From Monosiga brevicollis MX1 (Eukaryota > Opisthokonta > Choanoflagellata > Craspedida > Salpingoecidae): a DNA stretch of 64,000 bases. The notes under the pieces were generated by a model that saw only the letters and a program-made list of their open reading frames with translations, searched no databases and was not told where the DNA came from. Positions 12,301 to 21,502 of the stretch are shown piece by piece (the stretch's first letter is position 1; each line of letters starts with the position of its first letter). The translations under genes were made by a program, and so were the position numbers. The stretch is taken from assembly GCF_000002865.3 (NCBI RefSeq), contig NW_001865060.1, positions 489,686 through 553,685 on the forward strand, in the 5' to 3' direction.

Positions 12301-15245
12301 TTTCAAGGCTTGAAGGTATGCTTGCGACTGTGATGCGAGAAGGGGTTGCTGGCAGAGGATGTGCAAGACAAACTCACCTGACATCAACACCGCCCCTCAT
12401 TGCCCATTGATTGATGCAGGCAAACGCGAGGCGACTGCACAGCTCGCAGGCATTCAAATCCGTTTCTGCCTTTTTGAACGGTGTTCTTGGCCTGCCCGTG
12501 GAAGGCCAGGTCTGTCAGGCTTGAAGCATGGCCCATCTTGCTCTGCTGGTCGTGCCTCTGCCGTGTCCTCGCCATAGCGTCTCACATGACATTGTACCCA
12601 CGGAAAGAATATCATGTTTGGTGCGCTCATGGTCCTGCACCGCCGAACCATTGAGCGTGCTAAAGAGGAAGGCAAATACTCCGAGGGCATTCACGAGATT
12701 ACCGGTCAGTGTATCGCCTTGGCGTGTTGGGCAAGCATTGCTGAAGAGCAAAAGCTCCTCCTCGAATCATGTACGGATGTTCCGATGATAAATTGTAGGC
12801 GACAAGATTCAGCTGGTGTCAGAACGAGACATTACATCTGAGGTGCATCACACTGAGCTGACACGCGACCGCGGCATGTCCTTTGAAGAGGCGCTGGACC
12901 GTTTGCAAGCCGTCAGTCTTGTGCCAACTCGCTGTCTCACAAGTGCAAATCAAGCGCACGACAACTGACTCGCCCCCCTCGTCCTGTATCCAACTATTCT
13001 TTGACATTACAGGCCCCTCCCGGAACTGCGCGTTTTATGCTACAATCGCGCGCCACCGGCGGCCAGCGTGTACGTTTTGCGAGGAAGGGGATTGAAGCCT
13101 CACGCTTATCCGTACAGCCCGTGGCCCTTTGTCACCCCCGAAGATGCTCATCGTTTCTGCATCACCTATTGTCTGTGCCCCCCCCCTTTTTTTTTCATCT
13201 TCTCGTGGCTCGACAGCGTTGCGTCTTGGTGACGGAAGCTCCAAAGCGCAACCCCCAGCACTCAACGACATACTATTTCTTTCGGCCCAACATTGGCCAA
13301 GTCCGCCATCGCTTTGGGGCACAAGAGCTGCTCTCGTACAAGTACGTGACCCGATTAGCTCACGTGGCAACAGGCGAGGAGGCATCATTGACTTTTTCCT
13401 GTTTCTCGTATCGATTTGCAGTGCGGTCGAGCCGAGCGCGGTCAAGAGCACCTGGCAGCGCATTCATTCAGAAGCTGAGCGGCTGTGCCTCCATGGCCCT
13501 AAATGCACAAGTCGGTTGCCGTTCCTGTTTGTTGATTTCGTTTTCCTTTTTCTTTGACCCTGTCTCTGGTACGCGTTGTTTAACGAAGCGGTTTTTTTTT
13601 TTTTTTTTTTTGCCCGGGTTTTCTTTTTTTCTTTTCTTCTTTTTTTTTCTTCGTCTCTTCTACACAGTTCCCAATTGTTCTTTCGGCAAGCGTCGCCAGC
13701 GCTTCCACATTCTGTCCGGCCGCTTAGTCAAATACTGGAAAACTTTGAGCGACCATTTGTCACGACACGTGAGTTGACGGAACCGCATTGGAAGCTATGC
13801 GCTGCTCTAGCAGCTGACTGGGCGCATGCTTGCACAACTTGACTCGATTGCACTGTGGCTTGGCATTGTAGTCGCGATACTTGATCGTGGCCGAGCGCAG
13901 CCTGAACATTGCGAGATGTTCACTGGGACAGAGATCCTTTATCGGCCTGCTGTGGCCTGGTCAGTCCACGCGTGTTGAGGGAGGCTTGAGATGATCAATT
14001 GAATTGGTGTTTGTCGTGCGCTCACGGCACTGCTGGTGTTTGACTGCAATTTTTTCTTGTTCTTTTTCAAACTGTCTTGTTGACTGTGGGCGTCGGCGTG
14101 GATATTTTGAATACAGATGCCTTGGTTCAGGACCTTCCCAGCCTGTTCGTGCCCGTGGCAGCGCCAGCGCCAAATCCAACTTCAAGTCTTGTTGAGCGTA
14201 GCTTGGTGAGTGCTTCGCTGTGCCAATAGCTGGTGACCAGGGATATTGACAAGTGGCTGAAGCCATGGCTGCTTGATTGTGAGAATCTCACCTTGATCTG
14301 ATCATGGTGTAGTTGGGTGACAGGCCGCAACAGCATCACAAGCATCCGCGCTTGGAGAGGACCATACGATCAGCGCCCGCGCAGCCCCATGTAGCGCAGC
14401 CACGTTGGACACCGTCGACCGCCAGCTACACCATGCCTTCGCAAGAAGCCTCCGCGGGCAGCCACGTGCCTCTTTTTAGTCGGGCAGCTGCAGGCCCGCC
14501 GATAAAAATGCAGCGATCTGCTACAACACCTGCAGCATCGCGAACAACAGATTTCATTGATCTGACGCTGGACAGCGACGATGATAGCGGCAATGACGAT
14601 GGCGCTAAAGTCAGCAGCATCCCGACCATGCGTGCGCACCTGCCAGGTCCAATTTCGACACCAGGTGCGGCTCCGTCTAGCCACCCGGAGTCGAAACCTG
14701 AGCTGAAGAGCGCACCGGATCAAGCCAGTGCCGTCAGGACCTCCACCTCGTCCCCTGAAGTCATTGTCCTGGATGATGATGATGACAATGATGATGATGA
14801 TGATGCTGATTCGAAAGCTGTCACGGCCCCATCCCAGCCCTCTCGGCTTGCCCAGCCCGGGCCGGTCTCGCTTCTTGCTGTCCCTGCACCGATGGGTGGG
14901 GCTCACTGTGTATCCCAAGAGCGAAGCAGTGCCCAGCAACCCGCTACCAGCACGTTGCCGCCTCAGCTTCCAAGGCACCAGAGCTTGGACGTCAAACCAG
15001 TTTTGCTTCCAGAGGGCATTTGGACCGAAAACCAGCAGCTGACGAATGGACCAACGCCCGAAGCGTCGACGCCTCACGAGCTACCGATGCCGCCAGACAC
15101 AGACTCGGAGGCAGAGGCTTCCGAGTGGGATGAAGCCTCTGATGCCGAATCAGACGTGTCGAGTTTGCCGGACGTGTTTGTGTTAAGCTCACGAAGCACT
15201 GCCCCATCACCCAAACGATCAAAATGGTCTCAACCCCCCGCTTAG
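7375..15245 (+). CDS. SBNO: Strawberry-notch (SBNO) helicase-like transcription co-regulator
   Basis: 29 exons: 7375-7777, 7901-8116, 8292-8440, 8608-8743, 8986-9056, 9202-9308, 9468-9572, 9674-9787, 9872-9959, 10151-10276, 10369-10448, 10608-10668, 10820-10915, 11059-11108, 11253-11368, 11432-11546, 11711-11826, 11926-11992, 12132-12315, 12420-12509, 12608-12704, 12799-12911, 13013-13069, 13217-13341, 13422-13510, 13668-13768, 13872-13959, 14117-14205, 14313-15245 (1393 aa). Phases close at every junction. The SF2-type Walker [15 protein letters not shown], the DEAH-like box [10 protein letters not shown] and motif III-like YCSATG are intact. [41 protein letters not shown] and ELAGERRF are diagnostic of SBNO. 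SBNO proteins act in nuclear Notch/Hippo and chromatin regulation in animals. The last exon adds a disordered acidic tail with two SUMO-interaction-like motifs. The N-terminus is proline-rich. Confidence 0.95.
8748..8880. repeat. (CTCTGT)n microsatellite in SBNO intron 4
   Basis: About 18 tandem copies of the hexamer TCTCTG/GTCTCT follow the exon 4 donor and decay into GTCTGTG variants. The tract is pyrimidine-rich on the coding strand. Confidence 0.95.
9318..9358. repeat. T41 homopolymer in SBNO intron 6
   Basis: An uninterrupted run of 41 T on the coding strand begins 9 bases after the exon 6 donor. True length may differ because of sequencing slippage. Confidence 0.9.
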
Positions 15246-15328
15246 CTCCTGGCTGCCTCGTCTATCTGGACAGTTGCGCTCTTAGGGGCTCAAAATATGA
15301 TTATTCTGACTGATTTCGCGTTTTATTA

Positions 15329-15802
15329 TTACAAGCTCTGCTGTTTGTTTGTTTTTTTATTGAAGTTTGAATCAGTTTCCGAATAAAAGTCATGTGTTGT
15401 TGATACACATTTCAACAAAAGATCTCCTCGACCCCTACCGCATGAAAGGGCGTTGAGCGGGCGTAGAGCCAAACAGGCACCGAGCTCGCTATGGTGAATG
15501 ATGGTGTGAGCGCAATGGTGCGATGGATGGTGACGGCGGTATTGACGGGACGCGTCTGACCGCGGGTTATGTTCCTGGGAGAGAAACTCGACGGGTTTGC
15601 TTCGACCCAGCGGGCTGACTAGCTTTGGATTAGGACAGATCAAGTCGAATGGCGAGGGGATGACAGGTATGGCAGACCTGGGCTTGATGCGCTGAACACA
15701 AACGACCCTGTCGAGATAGGGGCGGCGGGGGATGGATTGTTCAGCAGGCACGCACAAGTGAGCTGTTCCAGCGAGACCGTGGCCATGCAGGCAATGCAGC
15801 AT
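15329..15802 (-). CDS. Possible small unknown protein (157 aa), tail-to-tail with SBNO
   Basis: An ATG-to-stop frame of 157 codons on the minus strand overlaps no known gene. It is Pro/His/Arg-rich with no recognised domain or membrane segment. AATAAA signals on the minus strand lie at about 15350 and 15320. The first falls before the stop codon, so if it is used the frame is not translated to its end. A possible internal donor follows codon 45 or so, making this alternatively a first exon plus UTR. I cannot assign a function and the reading frame may be chance. Confidence 0.25.
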   Translation of the reverse strand: MLHCLHGHGLAGTAHLCVPAEQSIPRRPYLDRVVCVQRIKPRSAIPVIPSPFDLICPNPKLVSPLGRSKPVEFLSQEHNPRSDASRQYRRHHPSHHCAHTIIHHSELGACLALRPLNALSCGRGRGDLLLKCVSTTHDFYSETDSNFNKKTNKQQSL

Positions 15803-15895
15803 CTATCTCCTCAAAGGATGCCCCTGACATGATCAGCAACGCGCCATAAGAAGCGAAAACTACACTACACCACAACAGTGAGAGATGCTGACACA

Positions 15896-16152
15896 GTCTC
15901 TCTCTCTCAAACTCTCTCTCAAACGTCTCTCAAAAACTCAAACTCTCTCTCTCTCTCTCAAACTCTCTCTCTCTCTCTCTCTCAAACTCTCTCTCAAACT
16001 TCTCTCTCTCAAACTCTCTCTCAAACGTCTCTCTCAATCTCTCTCTCAAACTTCTCTCTCTCAAACTTCTCTCTCTCAAACTTCTCTCTCTCAAACTTCT
16101 CTCTCTCAAACCCCTTCTCTCTCTCAAACGCTCTCTCAAACTCTCTCTGATC
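15896..16152. repeat. CTCTCTCAAA-type tandem repeat, patch 1
   Basis: Imperfect tandem array of CTCTCTCAAAC units with variable TC-run length (10-20 bp), on the plus strand. The same unit recurs near 29100-29300 and, in weaker form, near 47640-47790. Confidence 0.92.
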
Positions 16153-16876
16153 TTTTTTTATTTTTCTTCCTTTTTGGGGGATTGGTGGGTGTGGCTGTGG
16201 CTCGGTCGTGGCTCGTTGGTGTCGCTGTGTGTGCCGGTTGGACCTCGAGGCCCTGGCTTTGTGGCTGTGCTTCGCCTTTGTACCAGTGCTTGAGGCAGCG
16301 AGTGATCTGGGTGTGTCTTGTGCTGTGGCGGCAAGGGAAGATTGGCATTGGTGTTGATGCTAAATGAGGGCCGAGGCCGTTTGGCAAGAAACAAACGTGG
16401 ACGGTGACGGTTGAACCTCGTTGGTGCTCCCTGGTGGTCTCCCGCGACTGGCTTGCGTGCTTCCAAATGGACCAAGATAGCATTCTTCCTTTACCCTCGT
16501 CAATCTGCTCTTTAATGTGCTCTGCGCTTCTCTTTTGGCCCCTTGCTTGAAGACGCACTGCCCTTGCCCTTCTCCTGCCCCGCCCCGCCCCGCCCCTTTT
16601 AATCTTTTGTTCTTCCCTCTTTTTTTTTTTTTTTTTTCTCGCGTGCGCTCTTCTTGGTTCTGCTGGTGCTGTGCCAAGCACACACACGCGCACGCACGCA
16701 CGCACGCACCCTTGGCCTTGGAACACACTTTGCAATTACCTGTGACCTTGGCAGTTGACACGTTCCATGCTGACCCTGGCTTTCCTTTGTTCTGTGAATA
16801 GACCTTTGCGCGTGTTCAACGCATCGCCGACCAAACTTACACTGGAACACTTCTCCCCTGTACGGGTTCCGTCATC
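16153..16876. other. Intergenic: promoter side of the PKC-like gene
   Basis: No exon is supported. Contains a CCCCG repeat at about 16580-16597, a T-run at 16620-16637 and a (CA/CGCA)n stretch at 16679-16709. The segment ends at the ATG of the kinase gene (context catcATGg). Confidence 0.5.
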
Positions 16877-19397
16877 ATGGCATCCGTCAGCGCTGAGCTC
16901 GACAAGCGCAATGAGGTGGGTCGTGACCCCGAACAGTCGCCGCTTCGCCCTGGCTGCTGATCCGTGACATTGGGCGTCAAGAGAGCAATGCGTGTTGCCT
17001 CATGTGGTGCCCGGACCCGTGGTGTTACAGGAGTACCTCGCTGATTACCAGAAGCTTTACCCCAAGGGCAATGTCTTTGAACTGGTGCGCTTCCTCATCC
17101 AGGCCGTGTGCCCTCGCTTCGCGCACAAACGCGCTCATACAAACCCAAATGCAATCTCAACTCCACTTTGTCGCTCACCATCGTTGTACGATCCCAACGC
17201 CCATCCATCCAACACAGCGCCGCAAATTGAAGCAAATCGCCAGTGAATTTGCACGTACGGACAAGGATGGCAGTGGTGATATCGATCTTCAGGAAATCGG
17301 CGAAGCCCTCAGCAAACTTGGCAAGTCTGTCAACCGCGCTGAGCTCAAGGCCGCCATTCGCCGCGTTGATGATGACGACTCGGGTACCCTCCGCTATCGC
17401 GAGTACGTATTAAAGCTGAAACGCGCCCGGAGCATTCAGCCCACAAACCTTCACTGGATCCCCTCACTTCAATACCCGGCTTTCCCTTGATTCGACGTCG
17501 CACAGGTTTATCAACCTGATCCTCCTTGAAACTGGCTTCATCTCGGACCCAGTGGCAGAATCTGCTCGCAAGACAAGCCTGGGCGTACGTGCTGCCCTGC
17601 TGCCCCAAAGTCTATTCTTCGTTGCCTTGATCCTTCGCTTCTTTATCGGCATCAGGTTGGCCTGGGTCGCGGTAAGCGCAAAGGTGCTCTCAAGAAGAAG
17701 AAACGTGGACAGATCAAACTCAACGTTAGCCTCAACTCCAATGGCGACAACGTGGACATCTCGGTCGAGGTCCTGCAAGCCGCAAACCTGTTGCCCGCTG
17801 ATATCACGGGCCTGGCCGATCCCTACGTCAAAATGTACATCCAGCCCGACCCCAGCAAGAAGACCAAGCAAAAAACCAAGGTCGTCAAGAAGTCTCTCAA
17901 CCCAGAATGGAATGAAAAGTTTACGTGGACCCTGAGTAGTGCCACCAAGCTAGAGCACCGCTTCCTCACCATTGAGGTCTGGGACTGGGATCGCATCACC
18001 CGTAACGACTTTATGGGAGCCATGGCTTTCGAGCTGAAGGAACTCGAGGACCCGGATACCATCAAAGCTGGCTGGTTCATCCTCCTGGACCAGGAACAGG
18101 GCCGCTTCTTCAACTTTCCCAGTGCCATCCAGCCAAAGTCAGTGCGCCCCGCTGCGCCCGCGCGTGGACATTCAGTGCGCGCCCGTGACTCCAAGCTCTC
18201 GTCCACCCCCAAGAAGTCGGGCCTGCGCGTTGAGGACTTTAAATTCGTCAAGGTGCTTGGACGTGGCTCCTTCGGCAAGGTGTTTCTGGCCGAGCGCAAG
18301 ACAGACCAGAAAATGTATGCCGTCAAGGCCCTGAAAAAGGTCCGCGTGATTGAAGACGACGACGTTGGTGCCACCATCACTGAAAAGGAGGTGCTCGCCC
18401 TGGGTGCCCAAGCCCCCTTTATGGTGCAGCTCGTTGCCTCCTTTCAGAACCAAGACCACCTCTTCTTTGTGATGGAACTCGTGGCCGGCGGTGATCTCAT
18501 GTTCCACGCCATGAAACACGGTGCCTTTTCGGAAAAGGCCTCCGCCTTTTACTCCGCGGAGATTAGCGCCGGTCTGATGTACCTGCACGAGCGCGGCATC
18601 TTGTATCGTGACCTCAAGCTCGACAACGTTATGCTTGACGAGGAGGGCCACGTGCGCCTGGCTGATTTTGGTCTCTGCAAGCAAAACGTGGCCCCAGCGG
18701 ACGGCTCCACGCAAACGTTTTGTGGCACCCCCAACTACCTTGCCCCCGAGATTGTGTCGTACAAGCCGTATACAAAGGCCGTGGACTGGTGGTCCCTCGG
18801 CGTTATCATGTTTGAGATGATGAACGGCATTGTCCTCTTTGATGGTCAGTCGGAGAAGGAGCTCTACCGCAACATTTTGAATCAGCAGATCGATCTGCCT
18901 CGCACCATGAGCGCTGAGGCTCGAGCGACCGTGTCAGCTTTCTTGACGCGCCGCCCGGCTGAACGCTTGGGTGCTGGTCCCAGTGAGCGTCGCGATGTGC
19001 AAGCGACCCCCTTCTTCAAGGACATCGATTGGGCCAAGCTGGAGAAGCGCGCCGTTCCCCCGCCCTTTGCGCCCAAAGTGCGCGGCGCCAAGGACGCTAG
19101 CAACTTTGACCCCGAGTTTACGGCCGAAAAGCCGGTTCTCACGCCTGAGGATTCTCGTGCTTTGGCCGCCATTGACCAGGTCAGTCTATATCCGTGCTTC
19201 TTCTTTTTTTTTTTTTTTTTTTTTTTCTTTTTTTTTCTTTTCAAATGGCATTGACACGATCTTTGTCTTGATACCCATGCGTGTACCGAAGCCGTGTCTG
19301 CAGCCGTGCACTGCCTCACGCGTCACCCTCACCTCCATTGTCTGCGCGTTAGGACCTGTTCAACGGTTTCACGTTTGAACTGACAAGCACGCTATAA
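16877..19397 (+). CDS. PKC-like AGC kinase with EF-hands and C2 but no C1 domains
   Basis: Six exons: 16877-16915, 17031-17084, 17218-17402, 17506-17584, 17656-19179, 19353-19397 (641 aa). Two EF-hand loops lie at residues 46-57 (DKDGSGDIDLQE) and 82-93 (DDDDSGTLRYRE), both with all calcium positions filled. A basic KRKGALKKKKRG stretch precedes a C2 domain (about 145-275) with intact calcium aspartates (LADPYVK, VWDWD....ND). The kinase domain starts near 314: GRGSFGKV, AVKALKK, YRDLKLDN, ADFGLCK, activation loop TFCGTPNYLAPE, turn motif LTPEDS and hydrophobic motif FNGFTFEL. These are the closest marks of conventional/novel PKC. Conventional PKCs have two C1 fingers before C2; here that place is taken by EF-hands, and the 130-nt intron between exons 2 and 3 cannot hide C1 domains. 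Expected to be calcium-regulated and membrane-recruited, perhaps without diacylglycerol control. Exon 2 could instead end 30 nt later in the same phase. Confidence 0.93.
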
Positions 19398-19975
19398 TGC
19401 CCATGTGATTTGCATCATACCATCTGGATGAACGTGGTCGGCCTGGGATGTGTGTAGCCAGGAAGACTCTCTGGATGCTCGATCGGCCTCATTCCAAGCC
19501 TGTTATTTAGGCTCGGGGCTTCAGCTGCTTCTGTTTTGTAACTGTGCTCGTTTTTCTTGGTGCCGTTGTCGTCGTTTCATTGTTGCATGTTAACTCCATG
19601 CGCCCGAGTTGCCGTGCCTATCGCGCCCTCCTTCTTTTCTTCGCGTTAGTTTTCATTTTGCTCAAATTTTTACGTGCCTTTTTTGTTTCTTTCCCTTGCT
19701 CTTATGGCTGCCTTTTTTGCCTCCAATTGACGGCTGCCCTGATGTTTTTTTCCTGGCCAGGCATTTGCCGGTTTGCTTCGGTGTCCTGCCAACCAAAGCT
19801 TCCAAAAACGCATGGCTACCCATCACCACCACCGCAAACATCCTCAGTAACAAAACAAGCAGCAAGAAAAACAAAGAAAGGAAACAAAAGCACGCATCAA
19901 GCTTGTCATCTTCCAATAAGCACACAACATGCTTGACAACGCGCGTAACACAGTCAACACACAAAAAAGAGAGAG

Positions 19976-20049
<74 letters not shown>

Positions 20050-20434
20050 AGAGTCGAAAAGGGCGGTCAGTACACGTGTCCGCTTTTGACATAGGTCGCG
20101 CGCCATGGGGAGCGGTTGACAGGGCGAGGGACACTGCCGCTCGGGGGGACAAGAAGAGGGGGGCAATTTCAGCGCATGATTGACCTGCAGCTCGATGCGC
20201 CTGATTCATATGCTTGGGTGTTGATACAGATCAAGATCGCAAAACAAGCATTTTTCCCCGGACCATACTGGGTTGGTTGATGGTCCCCCCCCCCCCCACC
20301 AGCCTTCAACGCCGCGGCTGCCTCTACCTGCATGTTGCATGCACCTCACTTGGCGATCCTTGGCCACTGCTCCTCTTAGACACTTTGAACCAGATACGAC
20401 AGCCCCGGGGAACAGCGCTTGACACACCGGCGTC
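19398..20434. other. Intergenic: kinase 3' flank with (CA)n tract
   Basis: No gene is supported. It contains the (CA)n tract annotated separately and a C-run at 20286-20297. The kinase's 3' UTR should lie in the first few hundred bases. Confidence 0.5.
19978..20047. repeat. (CA)n microsatellite, about 34 copies
   Basis: Uninterrupted ACACAC tract of about 70 bp, preceded by a short GA stretch. Confidence 0.95.
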
Positions 20435-20977
20435 ATGTTGAATGCTGGCTTTCGTCGCTCAAGCTTTCAAGAATACCCACAACTGCTCGGCAAGGGCCTG
20501 GGTCAGCGGGACAGCTTCGTGCTGGACGTGGTCGGCTCGCGTGGGGAGGTGCCGTCAGATCACGATGATACAGACCACCTACCCGAAGCAGAAACCGCCG
20601 ACTTGGTCGCAAAGCTTGGACAACAAGAACTTGACCTTCATACAGACGACGCCGACACGGCCACCGCCACCAAGGTGCTCGCGCCCTCGCGCCGCTCGAG
20701 TGAGGAAGCCATCCACGTGCCAGCTCCTGCGCCACAGGCCGACCCCATCGAGACAGATCAAGTACCCACACACCAGCCCGCCCCGCAGGAGCCCGTCCCA
20801 ACGCTGACCGTTTCACCGATCCCGGAGGAGCCGGCTCCCCTTCGTCATCCGCTTCAAAACTTGCTTCATTGCCCCGTGCACGAAGTCGAGGGTCAACCTA
20901 CATATGGTGCGGTTCGCCAGACGACCTATCAAACTTCAAATCATGGGGCTGCCGTCATTAGCACGGCTTGCATTTGA
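20435..20977 (+). CDS. Unknown single-exon protein, 180 aa, acidic and proline-rich
   Basis: An intact frame from ATG (20435) to TGA (20975-20977). The composition looks coding: an acidic first half (DHDDTDHLPEAETADLV) and a Pro/Ala/Glu-rich second half (PAPAPQADPIETDQVP, PIPEEPAPLRHP). No domain, signal peptide or membrane helix is recognised, and most of it would be disordered. It lies between the PKC-like gene and the convergent 3' end of the DUF5690-like gene. Being intronless is unusual beside neighbours with many introns, so either it is a small true gene or part of a larger model I could not extend. Confidence 0.5.
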   Translation: MLNAGFRRSSFQEYPQLLGKGLGQRDSFVLDVVGSRGEVPSDHDDTDHLPEAETADLVAKLGQQELDLHTDDADTATATKVLAPSRRSSEEAIHVPAPAPQADPIETDQVPTHQPAPQEPVPTLTVSPIPEEPAPLRHPLQNLLHCPVHEVEGQPTYGAVRQTTYQTSNHGAAVISTACI

Positions 20978-21502
20978 GTTTACTCGACCTTGCTATCTTG
21001 CGACCCAAGATTTTCGGCTCCAGCCGTCTGTGACTGCGAGCCAAAGCATGTCTGCCCTCTGATATGGGCCCAAGAGCGCCATGTCCAAGCAGTCTGCTTC
21101 ACCAGACTCGGTGTTTGAATAACCCACAAGCGCTCTATCCTATGGTGTTCCCCCACCCTTTTTAATTTGTTCTTGATTTGTCTCCTCCTCGTTACGAATT
21201 CCCCTTTGTCGTTTCGCCCTCGCCAGTCCCCTCCTGGTTTTGCTCGTAATTATAAGTTGCTTCTTCGTGATACCAGCGCGCCCTGCATCCTTGCTCTGGC
21301 TTGCCCGGCATCAGGTGGCCCGTGCTCACGCATAAGAGGAAGTGCCCTCAGACATCATGGCGTGATTCCAATATGGCATGGCCAGCTTCATATGGACCGT
21401 GTAGTTGAATTGATTGACCAGTAGATTGGTGCATCAACTAATTCGTTCCGTTTCTGCCACTCTTTTATTCTAAACAACTTGACATGCCCACCACTTGACG
21501 CC
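20978..21502. other. Convergent intergenic region, nothing recognised
   Basis: Separates the 180-aa plus-strand frame from the stop codon of the minus-strand DUF5690-like gene. A short plus-strand frame at 21167-21424 has no coding character that I can defend. Confidence 0.5.

Noticed and set aside
15878-16367. Long Ser/Leu/Gln open frames over the CTCTCTCAAA array
   Set aside because: They are translations of a simple repeat that is open in several frames.
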